DNA from: Vandiemenella viatica
Taxonomy: Eukaryota; Arthropoda; Insecta; Orthoptera; Morabidae
Length of the DNA: 64,000 nt
Direction of reading: 5' to 3'
Assembly (NCBI GenBank): GCA_031002005.1
Contig: CM061919.1
Location: 223,136,739 to 223,200,738 of the forward strand
Shown here one piece after another: positions 31,475-42,927 of the stretch; the stretch's first letter is position 1, and each line of letters begins with the position of its first letter. The notes under the pieces are model-generated. The model was not told the DNA's origin, did not search any database, and saw nothing but the letters and a program-made list of their open reading frames with translations. Position numbers and translations under genes: made by a program.

Positions 31475-31745
31475 GAGAGGTCTGGTTGCTCAGTGGTTAG
31501 GGCGTCCAACTGGAGATGGAAAAGTCCCCAGCTTGAATTCCAGTCTTGGCGAGGATTTTCAAAGGTCCCTAGCTCGACCTTCACCTCTGGCATAGGTTGG
31601 TGTGTGATGTGAATTACGCCAGAATGCTCACTTTGTTCTGATTACGTGTTGAACTATGGGTCCTCTATGTCCGGTAGGATTACTGGGTTACGTTAAGAGG
31701 CTACGAAAGGGACTGATTCCGGAGACGTAAAGAAGTCTTGTCACC
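31475..31745 (+). mobile_element. SINE-2, copy 2
   Basis: Head GGTTGCTCAGTGGTTAGGGC, degenerate B-box (GCTTGAATTCC), then GAGGATTTTCAAAGGTCCC and TTCACCTCTGGCATAGG in the same order as copy 1 read on its strand. Diverged. Confidence 0.75.
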
Positions 31746-34700
31746 AGGTCAATACAACCATACAGTTTATTTTAGAGCTATTTTTATTAGTAATAGTAGT
31801 AATAAATGTTGTAATAAAATTAAAAAAATCTATTTATGTTCCACAACTACTTCTCTGAATTTTTAAAACAGTAAAAATATTCTGTTTGTAAGGAGTATTT
31901 TCAGTTTAATATATCCATATATACAATATTGAATATCTAGGTTTGGCTATTTTCATAGCTCTAGTTTTCTTACATTTCTTTGAAAGATTTGAATTTCGTT
32001 TACCCAACATCTCTTAAAATTACTAATTTCATCACGCGAATAAAAATAAATATAGTTTTAATTAATGGAAGCTCAAAACGTCAAAATATTAGCAATACAT
32101 TGATGGAATCGACTAAATATCAACAACAGAAAAAATACTAACATCCAAACAGCAAATAAATACTTAAGTGGCCCAAGGACGTTCATTTCCATTAGTAAAA
32201 TTGCGATACTAAAAAATGAATATTTTGATTTGCATTGAGTACCTGAAAAAAATCTTTAAAAAAGAAGAACTTAATTTGCTCTTTGAATATTGATTTTTTT
32301 AAAGGATATATTGGTTCCATCAACAGAAATTTACATATTATAGTAGTAAGTATAGTAGTAATTGATTCTTTTATCCATAATAATCAGTGGTATTGCGGTA
32401 ATGGTTTCTTTATCTCTGGAAACAACTGAATTTCCTATAGACCAGTTTACTATAGTTCATTCGTTTCGATCCATTAATTCTGCGCTAAAATATAAATTTC
32501 AATATAAAAGTAGTAATAGATTGTTTCTTCATATTCGGTTTCTTATTCTGCATACAGAATTGAATGACTACCGGCGAATTACCACTCCGCTTTTCCGCCA
32601 CTCCACTATCTGAATAAAACATTGATAAATTTAAAAAATTTACTTCGGGCAACGCTGCATGGTTCTGCTAAATCGTCCAAGCTTAATATAGATCTTTTGA
32701 TACAATATCGGTACAAAGCGATACATGATGTCACTAAAATGGCGCTCATGAAAGAAGATTAAATAACTAATAATGTTTCAGTTCTCATTCTGGCCCAGGC
32801 TGCGTTTTAAAATTACCGCTAGAAAATCAAAGCTTCTATCACTCGCATATAATACATTCACTATATTGTATGTTAGTGACGTCATGAATAGCGAAATAAA
32901 CTTGACTTATTATTAACGTAGTAAATTAAATACTGAATATGTCAAACTACATTCAGCCGCATGAACTATGTCGTCAGCTTCATGACAGTTATTGAGGTAA
33001 CGTAATTAAAAAATTTATGCTAAAATGCTTTTAACTTACAGTGTACAACGGAAAGTCCACAATTCTCTACGATCGTTAATATTGCAGGTCAAATGTACAT
33101 CGCGATAAAGTGACTTTTATTGCTCGTGATTTAGTAAGGTGTATGATGAAATTAATTGTGATAGTAATTTATGATATACTAATTAGGAATTTTGATATAG
33201 AAAATTCTGTTACCACTCGAAATGTAGGTCCAGAGCATTTAATGTGTTGAGATGTGTTCGTATCGTTTGATTTTGTAGCGGCAGTATTAGCAGAAATGTG
33301 GTTTGGTTGAAATGCTGCCTGGACCAGAATGTTTTTTGTTACAGCAGATGGCAGAAGGAATTTAGTTATTATTCGTAATAAGTAAGCAGCTTTCATATGT
33401 TCCATGCAAATGAGGTGTATTGTGTTGTAAACGACTTTCAGTGTTACTTCATGAAACAATAAGTTTCTACATTAGCCCATTGAATACATTCGTTTTAAGT
33501 GTAGCGTTCCATAGATATTTGCAGAATATTGAACAGTAAATAAAAAGCAGTACTATTCGTACAAAAATTCTGAACAAAAAATAAAAAGGATTAGTTAAGT
33601 TTTAAATTTCGGCAAAAATAATTTGTAATACACAGACTGTATAGTAACGAAAAAGAAACAGGAAATAACTTAAACCGAGATAGAATAGAATCCTTTACAT
33701 TTTTATAAATACGACATTTGGGGCACGACCATTTTGCACTTTCAGTGAACCGACTTTCGTGCTGGTATACTCATAGCATTTTACTTTTTTCCAAGCTTTG
33801 ATTTTTTATATTTATTATAACGCATATATTACGAACGAAATTATGGTGTAATATTTGATATGTCATAGTATTTTATGTACGCAAATGAAAACATCTCTTT
33901 GCGAACTTGACAACAGTACCTACCTTTATTTTTTTAATTTAAGTTTAAGAACAGATTTATATTTCCTGCTTCAAAACTATTATTTGTCAGGTGCGTCAGT
34001 TTTATGGCTTTTAAACAAACACTACTTGCATATGTATTTCTGAGAAGTAGTGTTTGGGATTTACTTAAAAAGCAAAGAGTAAACGTGGCACGGCTATCTA
34101 CGAAGTAGGAAACTCTTTGTTGCTTCCGAATTGATATTAATGGCAATTTCTAAAAGAACTATGCGTTTTTGCGGGATAAAATCTATCCTATTGCATTTCG
34201 CACGCAATTAACTGACTTCATGCCAAATTTCATTTAAATATGTTGAGTTATTAAGGCGTGATTGATTGCCAACGTACATCCAAACACACATCCGAACTTT
34301 CTCATTTTCTCATTTATAGATATATAAGATTATCCAACGAAAAACGCCACTCCAACTTTTATTATTATATTTTATTTCGCTTTTCACCGAGGTATCTTCA
34401 GCGAGGCAATCTTTTATGTGATATATTTACAGGCTTGTTTGAATATTATTAAATTTATATTTAGGTATAACAGTGCACTTACATTTACATTTCTGTTGTG
34501 AGGTGTGTTACCTAACTACCTGTGTCTTCAACCAGCCTGCCGCTCGCTTCCGATGTCGTACAAGATTACAGTAATTGAAGGCAGTTTATCACTTATGTGT
34601 TTGCCAATCACGTCACTTTTTATGTTTCTCTGTTTTATTTTGCTTTCAGACTGATCAGAAGCAAGTTAATTGATCACGATGCTGTTATACTTTTTCTACA

Positions 34701-36349
34701 GTTCCTACCGGAGAATTTTAAGTTTGTAGTCAGAAATAGTGAGTAGAGGAAAGGTGCCTAATATGAGACACACTTTTTAAATTCATTTTAAGGACCTAAA
34801 AGTAAATGCAATTATATTTTTTATTATGGTAATGATATCTTGCATTATTTAATTTTATCAAACATTTGTTATATTTGCAATATTAAACAATCTTTCCCTT
34901 TGTTTTGTTTAATACGTGTATGTGTGGGCGAGGAAGAAGAATATTAAATGATATTAACTAATTATTTCGTGGAAATTGTGTATTTAGTGTTGTTTTTTTA
35001 CGAGGTTTTTGTGTTTATTAATTTGAATAAGGTTTGTTATTAACTTTGAAGTTTCGCTGTGCACATGTTTTCCTTTGTGTTTATTGCGTTTTGTATTTGA
35101 TAGTTTTGTAAAATTTGAATGTTGTATTTCGTGTTGGTGACAGGATTTTTACATCTGTGTTTTTGTTTGCAGGGAAACGTTTAATAAGTTCTGAATAAAT
35201 GTTTTTTGTCATTTTTTGTTTTTGAAACATGTATTTTGAAATAGCAATCCCAGAAGTTGCTTGATGATTGCGTGAAACAGCAAAAATAGCCATCAGGATG
35301 GCGGGATGTCACCAGAGGAGCTTCGAGAGTAAAGAGCAACATCTGCGCAGAATGTTACTGGGTAAAAATGGACTACAAACACATTCTTTCAAGACTAGAG
35401 TAATTACACATAGTAGAAAATTTTATCATAATTGAGATGTCATATCTTACTTGCTGAGGTGATTTTGCGTCGTCGTCAGGATTGTGAGTGGCTGACTTTC
35501 ACTGTCAGAGCAAACCACTTTCACGCTTGCAATTCTCTGCAACAGCACGCGATGCCACGTAATAAGAGAACACGCCAAATTATACACTTAACCGCATGCA
35601 AACGGCAGCGAGGTATGTCTTTATTTCCATAAGTTTTACATAACATCCTCCACGAAGCCATGAGAGCTAGAACTGTATAGGAAGGAGTTAAATTCCACAC
35701 GATATGTTGACCTCTCACTGGAACACTACCGTTTCTGAAGTACCTTCATTGCCTCGTGTAAAATATTCAGTGGTTCTATGAAATCTAGGGGTGTACCAGT
35801 GGCACATCTATGAGCAATCCTTCCTTGCCGAACTGACATCGACTGAATCTTTTCAGGTGAGATTCTGAAAGTAACAGTTAAGATGACTCATCATCAGGAA
35901 AAAAATATCACTGGCTAAATATCTCAATAAAGGTAGAACAGCGGACCACAAAGTAAATTTTTAGCGCACAAACATAAGAAACACAAGAAATAAACAGAAA
36001 CTTCCAGACGCACACAACAGAATCACGTGACTTAAAGAAACAAAAAGGATGGGATTATGTTGTAAGAATTAACGAAAGTCCTTAAAATACAAAGATTAAA
36101 ATAAATACGGATGGGATTAATTTAACTATTTTTAATTTAATTTAAATGAGATGGAACACATGCCCCATTGCCAATTTGCGTACTCACTTTCGCTTTTAAT
36201 GTGTATTTGTGTTTTTTTTTTTACTTTTTCTATCTTAAATTATAAACCGGGAAATCACGGATAGAAGTTCTGCTATTTCAGTTGACTATGCTATCTGTCC
36301 CCTTTGCGGCCACCCAAACTACTCCTACTGAATAAATATGACCTCCAAT
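31746..36349. other. 4.6 kb with no recognised gene
   Basis: AT-rich throughout. All ORFs are under 100 codons and none looks like a known family. A segment at 33290-33340 resembles 5018-5045. GC-richer patches at 34500-34560 and 35330-35700 show no clear coding or repeat features. Confidence 0.35.
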
Positions 36350-36350
36350 T

Positions 36351-36593
36351 TTGGAACGTGAACGATATATAGAGAAAGGATTACAGACAGTAGAAGCTGA
36401 TAAATCAGTCCTAATTGAGAAATCTGTAACACGATCCGTAACAATAACACAATCACAAATCGGCGAACGATTGATTAGCGGCAGAAGGAGAGCAAATGGT
36501 TATCATCGGGGCATATACGACAGTGAAGAAAAAGATAAGTTAAATGATAAGTTTAAGGGAAATTATGATAAATTTCGTAGATCATATAAATAA
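36351..36593 (+). other. Open frame of 80 codons, unknown
   Basis: The frame has coding-like composition (charged, with RRRANGYHRG and a Lys/Asp-rich end) but no ATG at its start, no recognised family and no clear splice sites. It may be a transposon relic or chance. Confidence 0.2.
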
Positions 36594-36649
36594 TAAGCAA
36601 GGACGCGCCTGAGATATCTGAAAGTGTGTAGAGTGAGTAAACTAGAGAA

Positions 36650-36832
36650 CCGAGCGTGGTGGGTGAGCGGATAACGCTCTGGCCTCGCATTCTGGAGGAC
36701 GTGGGTTCAAATCCCCGCCGGACATCCAGATTTGGGTTTTCAACGGTTTAATCAAATCAATCCAGGTGAATGCTGGGATGCTTCCTTCAGAAAGGCCATG
36801 GCCGAATTCCTTCCAGTTCCTTTCCCGCCTTA
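36650..36832 (+). mobile_element. SINE-1 copy, 3'-truncated
   Basis: Head CCGAGCGTGGTGGGTGAGCG, B-box-like GGTTCAAATCCCC, body to TTCCTTTCCCGCC; the usual 3' end and A-tail are missing. Confidence 0.85.
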
Positions 36833-37024
36833 TTTATGAACAAATACTGCAAAGACTTCAAGCTATCACCAGTTGTGATGTACCACAAGTTAATTTCTAC
36901 TTAGCTCTTACATGGAATCGCATTTCTTATCAGTTTATCTTCATTATATGTTGAGAAACGAATTCAAGTAATTCATCAAACTTTCATTCAATTAGCTGTT
37001 GAATATTTCTGTAGGCTAGTGGAA

Positions 37025-37660
37025 ACTTAACTGAGCAGGACACATTGAACAGGTAGTAGGAAAAGGTTTCAAAATTCTGCACTTGGAGAGAGTGATGAGG
37101 GGATGTACGTGAGAAGTAAAGGAATTTGGTTACAAAACTTTGTTCAGACCATTGCTTGAATATGGTAGTGTAGTGTGGGAGCCACATTTTGAGTATCAAA
37201 TATAGGAGTTGGAGAGGGTGCAAAGAATGGCTGCTAGATTTGTTTCTGGAAATTACCGCAGAACGAAATCAGTAGCAGATGTGATAAATGAACTGGAATG
37301 GGATTCATTGGAAGACAGGAGGAGGGTGAAGAGGGTCATGTGAGTATACGAGGCGTATATTGGTGTTGAGGCATGGAAAGTTATTGGTATAAGAATTAAA
37401 AGTAATGAATGGAGGGGAAAAGATGACAATAAACACAAGCTGGTACTGGATTTCAGCCACAAGGGTGTGGGAAGATTGTATTTTTTAGGTAAGGCTGTCA
37501 GGGATAAGTTACCAAGAGAAATGATGAATAATATTTACCAAAAACTTTGAAGGGAGTTAAAGTTGAGACTTGTAGGTGGGTGCAGGAAAGGGGGAAGGTG
37601 GTTGTGTATGGCAATTGCCACTGGAGCGTGCGCTCCATTGCAATTAAAATTAAATTAAAT
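37025..37660 (+). mobile_element. LINE-A copy 3: C-terminal third and 3' tail
   Basis: Translation with a few stops gives HIEQVVGKGFKILHLERVM, LFRPLLEYGSVVWEP, LERVQRMAARFVSGNYRRTK, LEWDSLEDRRR, then GVGRLYFLGKAVRDKLPRE and a stop. The 3' end is GCAATTAAAATTAAATTAAAT, a short TTAAA-type repeat tail shared with copies at 40847 and 60640. 5'-truncated, as is usual for incomplete target-primed insertion. Confidence 0.85.
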
Positions 37661-38079
37661 CCTCCCAACCTAGTTCTCTCAGAAGAAGCGCAGAGGTCTC
37701 CCCTTTTTCCTTTTCGTCTAATCCGGTTGCGAACCCTTCTTTCTCTCTATTTCTCTCCCTCTCTCGAGGTATTTGCATTTCATTTAATAAACGTTGACTC
37801 AACTCTGCACATGCCGAACGAATCAATTGTTTTCAAACTATGCGGCGTGATTTGTACATCATTACCAATGAATAAGGTTGATACAACACTGCGCTAGCCA
37901 CAACCTAATCACTCAAACCAGTAGCTCCGTGTGACAGGTTAATAGCCGCGAGTGATTAATACTCGCAGCAGCGATAAAAATCGCCTCGTGTGACCGAGCC
38001 TTTAGGTGGAATGCAGGAAATCGTGGCAGAGCTCACAGTCTGGAGTTCGTGGGCTGAAAGATGGCCATATCTTGTAATC

Positions 38080-38525
38080 ATCGAAGAGTGCGTAAGGTTT
38101 CGTTGCGAGATGAATCACATTAATGAGTTATTAACGAAGTTAATCACGTCACTATCCTACAACGAAAAAATTAATGTGAAAAATCTGGGAAGACTTACGC
38201 CACATTTAAACATTTCGTAGCGACAACAAAGTACTTAAGCATCTCGATTGAAGAAATCTAACCGTGATGTATGTATAGAAACAATAAGTGGCTGTGTGAT
38301 TGCAATGTGAAAAATGCGTTTTACTGTTTTCAATGTGTTCTGTTCGGGGGTGAATTTAATTGGTCACGCGATGGAGTTTCTGATTTGGTATATCTCGCAG
38401 AGAAAATTAAGACCAAGGACAAATCAGCAGATCATACTAATACTGAGCTTATTTTAGCAATGCCTGGAAATACAAACAATTCTCAGTACCACCTTGCTAT
38501 TGTTAAACTAATGCATATTGGGTAA
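38080..38525 (+). pseudogene. hAT (ZMYM/TTF-finger type) transposase, N-terminal fragment
   Basis: The first part (38085-38215) reads INELLTKLITSLSYNEKINVKNLGRLTPHLNIS, the conserved lead-in of this hAT group. After a stop and small frameshift, NRDV and then RNNKWLCDCNVKNAFYCFQCVLFGGE (38260-38350) give the TTF-type zinc finger with its CxC and CFxCxLFGG pattern, followed by GVSDLVYLAEKIK and SADHTN. The hAT catalytic core and dimerisation domain are absent downstream. Relic only. Confidence 0.75.
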
Positions 38526-39466
38526 TTCAGCACTGCCTTTAGTTCAACTCGTCGGTTTTTAGCTAAACAGTAATTGTTTGTCTTTTGGTCAATTTTAAAG
38601 TATTTATCAGGATCAATTCAAAATCGTTTCTTTAATCCGGCAGCACATACACGTAATGAGACATTGAAACTTTGTAAATTTTTAAGTTGCGAGATTCTTT
38701 GTCAACACTGAGCTGTTCTTCGAGGCATCTTTCACTTCAACAATGAAGATCAGTAATATGTCGAAAAACTTCAGTGTTGTCACTACCTGAGCGAATCACT
38801 TTGGCCGCCACTGGTTGCAATTATTCTCCATCTCTCGCACTCCTAGATCTGATAGCATAGTATTTTTTTCCGTTTAGAAATTTGAAACATTATTCGCAAC
38901 AAATGAAGGTGGATTATGTAGTGAAATTGAATAGCTAAATTTTACAAACAGATACGTCACACTGAATCGACCAGGAAATGAAGAGACGAAATAAATTTTT
39001 CAATAAGATTTCAGCTGTGTCTAAACTTTTATAACTACCATTTTACACTGTGCGACATGGTCGAATAGACATTGTCGTTAGTTTACGATACTGATTTAAT
39101 ATTACTAGTGGCATCGTTAGGTACGTCTTTATTGAGTTCAGTTTTCAGTCTTTATGTGGTTCCAGATGTATGGATCTTGGCCCCCGCAACGTAGTTGCTA
39201 ACACGATGCTTTCGAACTCTGAAGACAGCCCCTTCGTGGACTGCTTTAGGCACGGATGGCTTTATTTAAGTTTTATGTTGGTCTTATAGTTTTCATGATA
39301 CGCTATTTATCAATTGCTGTTTACATAAAACGCGAAATGCGTCTGAGTGACAATCTGAGATTCAACTGATTTCCCAAGATGACGTACTTTCATTTAAAGT
39401 TACTGCTCTTTTTTTTTTATCTTTATTAAAAGTGATTCAGAACTTTCCTTGCCAGCTTTCGCGAAT
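38526..39466. other. Unassigned AT-rich sequence
   Basis: No continuation of the hAT transposase and no other gene recognised. Confidence 0.4.
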
Positions 39467-39480
39467 AGACTGATTGCGTG

Positions 39481-39744
39481 AAATGTAGTCTTCACGGGTT
39501 TTCCGCCGTATGTTGTTGAAATGCGACAACGAGCTTTCGGCGGCTGACTCTGCCGCCATCTTCAGGTTGGATGTTGTGCAGGGAGGACCAGAGCTGCACT
39601 GGTCCTCCCTGCACAACATCCAACCTGAAGATGGCGGCAGAGGCAGCCGTCGAAAGCTCGTTGTTGCATGTCAAAAACATACGGCGGAAAACCCGTGAAG
39701 ACTACATTTCATCGATACGCCGTCAAAGTCTTCGATCTCACATC
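39481..39744. repeat. 264-bp palindromic insertion with 14-bp target duplication
   Basis: Inverted repeat arms of about 112 bp (39480-39591 and 39599-39710, a few mismatches) around a 7-base loop AGCTGCA, then a 34-bp right tail. The flanking direct repeat AGACTGATTGCGTG occurs at 39467-39480 and 39745-39758. ORFs read through the arms on both strands (giving LDVVQGG-type peptides) are artefacts of the palindrome. Same architecture as 2981-3089. Confidence 0.85.
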
Positions 39745-39758
39745 AGACTGATTGCGTG

Positions 39759-40439
39759 TCTACCTGAAGTAAATTTGCATGCGATACTAACTGGAAAATA
39801 TAGTGTAATTTGATTTGTGGCAATTACAGAAAAAGATAACCGGTGATTATGTCCTTTTTAAATGCAGAGATCGTATGATTCCGTTTAATTAGACGCTGAA
39901 ATATGGTTATTAAAAGTATCTTGATAATTACCTCCCGTGAGAAATTTCTGACGGGGAACTTGTTTTTGCCATACAACTAGTCGTTCAGAAAATCACCAAA
40001 TCACACATCTAATCTTAAAGACAGTAAATTCAGGGACAAAACAAAACTGAAACCTAATTCAACTATTGCCGTGGGAAGTCGTTCTCTGACGAAAGTTCCA
40101 AATGCTTGCGATTTTCCTATCGAAATAAGAGATACTTCGCGCGTCAGGACAGGACAGTTATAGTACATTTTGGAGAAAGGACAATACTTAATTAGCTTAT
40201 GAAAGTGTACCCTTGTTTCGAGGCTTATAATGTATTGAGTAAAAAACATGCAAATAAAGCTGGTAACAGAAATCATAAACATTCTAGCGTAGTAACACAT
40301 ACAGTAAATTACAAATGTATGAATCATAATGAAGATAATACAGATATCTACTAAAACCGGTTGAATCACATTATATAATTATAAAGATACAATCTCTATG
40401 TTAAGTGCAAAAAAATAATCAGGCTGGTAAAAGCATGTG
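39759..40439. other. Unassigned AT-rich sequence
   Basis: No gene seen; the 122-codon minus ORF at 40001-40369 has no recognisable family. Confidence 0.35.
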
Positions 40440-40583
40440 GGAAATATTTGTTTCCCGCGACTTCGTATGCTTAGAAGAACTTTATTGCTAGAATTGGATA
40501 TATAAACATGTAAATTATATAAAAGGTGTCCCAAAAGCACGTAGTCGGGGAAGCCATCAATACACCAAACTACCATTTAATTG

Positions 40584-40846
40584 CCGAGGATGGTGGTGTA
40601 ACGGTTAGCGCTCTCGCCTCGCATTCGGGATGACGCCGGTTCAAATCCCCGTCCGGGCATCCAGATTTGGGTTTTCCGTGGTTTCCCAAATCACTCCAGG
40701 CAAATGCCGGGATGCTTCCTTCAAAAGGCCATGGCTGAATTCCTTACCTTTCCTTGCCCCCATCCTTTCCCGTCTCCAAAGACCTCGCTGTTGAGAGACG
40801 TTAAGCAGTTAAAAAAATGATAATAATAATAATAATAAAAAAATTA
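40584..40846 (+). mobile_element. SINE-1, full length, tail type a, 9-bp target duplication
   Basis: Complete head, body and type-a 3' end (GAGAGACGTTAAGCAG) with an A/AAT tail. ATTTAATTG flanks it at 40575-40583 and 40847-40855. Inserted in the tail of a LINE-A copy. Confidence 0.93.
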
Positions 40847-41062
40847 ATTTAATTGTGATGGAGCGTACGCTCCGGTTGCAATTTCTCTACATACCCATTT
40901 TTCCGCTTTCCTATACCCACCTACTTTCGCGCTCTACAAATTTCAACTTGATATTCTTTTAGCGTTTTTGGCAAATTATTCATTATTTCTCTTGGTAATT
41001 TATTCCAATCTCTGACTTCCTCGCCTACGAAAGAATATCTTCCCACACCATTTTGCCTAAAG
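40847..41062 (-). mobile_element. LINE-A copy 4: 3' end only
   Basis: Minus-strand translation reads NGVGRYSFVGEEVRDWNKLPREIMNNLPKTL, then a stop and the shared 3' UTR with GGAGCGTACGCTCC and the ATTAAAT tail. Heavily 5'-truncated. It sits within the Helitron remnant. Confidence 0.85.
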
Positions 41063-41562
41063 AACATCTCTTATCAAGGGAACCAAGTAGCAACAAAATA
41101 GGGGAGGTTGGTTACTTTGTGGAAGATTACCTACCACAGTTTTTCCGGCAGATTCTTGTTTGTGAGTTAAAATTTGGTCACTTTCTGGGGACACCTAATA
41201 TCAATTTCGTTTTATACACAACGTGTTCGGTTTTGCTATCTTTTGCTAACATAAATAGATTTTGGAAGTTAGAAACTGGTGAACTAACTACATATAAACA
41301 CAAAATAATAGTCTGATGCAGCGCAAATCCACATCTATACTAAATAATAAGTTTATGAAAAGATCATACAGAAACAGACTGCGACAGAAGCAAAGCCTGA
41401 GCAACCGATATAACAGAGACTTTAACACGATATCCGTCAGTCTGTCATTGTTCGGTTAGTTTTCAAAATTTCATTATAAAATGTCTTATTTATCCAGAAA
41501 AAAAAATTAGTGTAGATAGACGCGTACAATGTACGACTTTATACATTTTTGCTTAGGGCTTT

Positions 41563-41687
41563 ACACCTCGTCGACTGTCAGGCATTAGCGGCGGGAAATG
41601 GCAGAGGCAAGGGAAGGGGAGGAATTCAGAAATGGCTTTGTAAAGGAACCATTCACCTGGAGTGATTTCGGGATGCGTCAGATCTTG
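41563..41687 (-). mobile_element. SINE-1 fragment, tail type b
   Basis: Only the 3' half is present (GGGCTTTACACCTCGTCGAC through GGAGTGATTTCGGGATGCG on the plus strand). Confidence 0.75.
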
Positions 41688-41995
41688 TATCCTGGTGTTG
41701 TGGTTTCCAAATTAGTATGTTCGGATGCCGATTATTGAGGAAGCTCGTCGTCAATGTTCCGTGTATTGTGCTCCGCGGGGTACTAATTACCTCTGAGACT
41801 GCTGCTGGGTGACGGAACAACGCTCACACTTGCCACGTCAGTCAGGTCAACAACATTCTCTTGGTAAGCTATAAACGTCATATTTCACCTGAACTCAAAA
41901 CATTTCTACTCGGTTAGTTTCCCGTGAAAAATATACTAGTGACTGCATATTTCTATCCTAATGTAGTGGCGCGTTACAGCACTTGCTAAACTCAC

Positions 41996-42123
41996 CCCTG
42001 CCGCCTACACAGCAGCTGAGATCGCGGAAGGCAATGTCCACGGCGGGTCTGGAGGCTAGGCGCGATAGAGTCGGCATCTGGCGGTCGGACATCGCTCGCA
42101 CAGGCGTCGCCATGGCCGGTGTG
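41996..42123 (-). CDS. Candidate host exon: N-terminus of an ABCG-like half-transporter
   Basis: Minus strand: a strong acceptor (TGATTTGTCTGTCTGTTGCAG, ending at 42124) is followed by 10 bases, ATG at 42113, 39 codons plus one base, and a consensus donor AGGG|GTGAGT at 41995-41990. The region is much richer in GC than its surroundings. The peptide ends RPAVDIAFRDLSCCVGGR, which resembles the stretch just before the nucleotide-binding domain of ABCG half-transporters (xVDIxFxDLxYxVxxGR). Those proteins export lipids and small molecules across membranes. Walker motifs would be in later exons, which I did not find at lower coordinates, so introns must be long or the reading is wrong. Seen: splice signals and frame. 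Inferred: the family. Confidence 0.5.
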
Positions 42124-42129
42124 CTGCAA

Positions 42130-42718
42130 CAGACAGACAAATCACTGTGAGCGAGAACAACGTTCTAGTTACGTAAAATATGAAAGAAGGCAGGTGCTGC
42201 TTTTGACACATTTAGAGTTCTCACCCTACATTTGTTCCTTAAGTGGTACCATGTTTCAGTTTTATATACGAGACTACAAATAACTTAAACATCTACACTA
42301 AGCAATTCACAGAGTTGTAGGTGGCATATGGTGCTTTGGATCATAATTAATCCAAACTCTGTGCATTCCAATCCCTAGTGGCAGGAGGACAGAATGAAAA
42401 GTGATAAATATCAGTGCGGCATCTTATTTTCCTGATTTTGTCTCTACGAACACTACGACAGGTGTATGAAGAATCCCTCGTCTGTCGTAAGTAAGACGTT
42501 TAGGTGGCTGTTCTAATATTTTCAACAACAACAAAAAAAACAGTCAGTGAGAAACTTACGTCGCAGATCTGCAGTCCAACGCACGAGAGCTTTACACGCT
42601 TTCTCCCTCGGGTATGCATTACCATTATTCAAAATTGGAACTAGTAATAGCAATCTAGAATTCGATTTTTTTACCATCGAACTAAGGTGCTGATCCCTCT
42701 TCATGATGCTTTGTACTG
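42130..42718. other. Unassigned; possibly intron upstream of the candidate exon
   Basis: AT-rich, no further exon recognised. Confidence 0.3.
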
Positions 42719-42927
42719 TTGTTTTTTACTTACTGCTTTACGCCTCACCGACGGCTAAGGTCATTAGAGGCGGGATGGGACTGGGGACAAGGAACGGGAA
42801 GGAATTCGGTCATGGCCTTTTTGAAGGAAGCATCCCGGCAATCGCCTGGAGTGATTTGGGGAAACCATGGAAAACCCAAATCTGGATGCCCGGACGGGGG
42901 TTCGAACCCGCGTCCTCCCGAAGGCAA
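42719..42927 (-). mobile_element. SINE-1 copy, head-truncated, tail type b
   Basis: From TTTACGCCTCACCGACGG to a B-box GGTTCGAACCC (plus-strand reading), missing the A-box part. Well conserved body. Confidence 0.88.

Larger units (their letters stand above)
40440..41310 (-). mobile_element. Helitron 3' region, interrupted by a LINE and a SINE
   Basis: Outer parts 40450-40574 and 41063-41310 align in order with the Helitron at 56034-56440 (shared landmarks: CGACTTCGTAT, ATTGCTA.AATT, CACGTAGTCGG / CACGGAGTCGG, GGTCACTTTCTGGGGACA, TATACACAACGT). The CTAG terminus itself is lost. 40575-41062 is a younger LINE-A tail with a SINE inside. Confidence 0.7.

Noticed and set aside
39437..39813. Four 60-80-codon ORFs with matching peptides on both strands
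   Set aside because: They are the two arms of the palindrome read in each direction.
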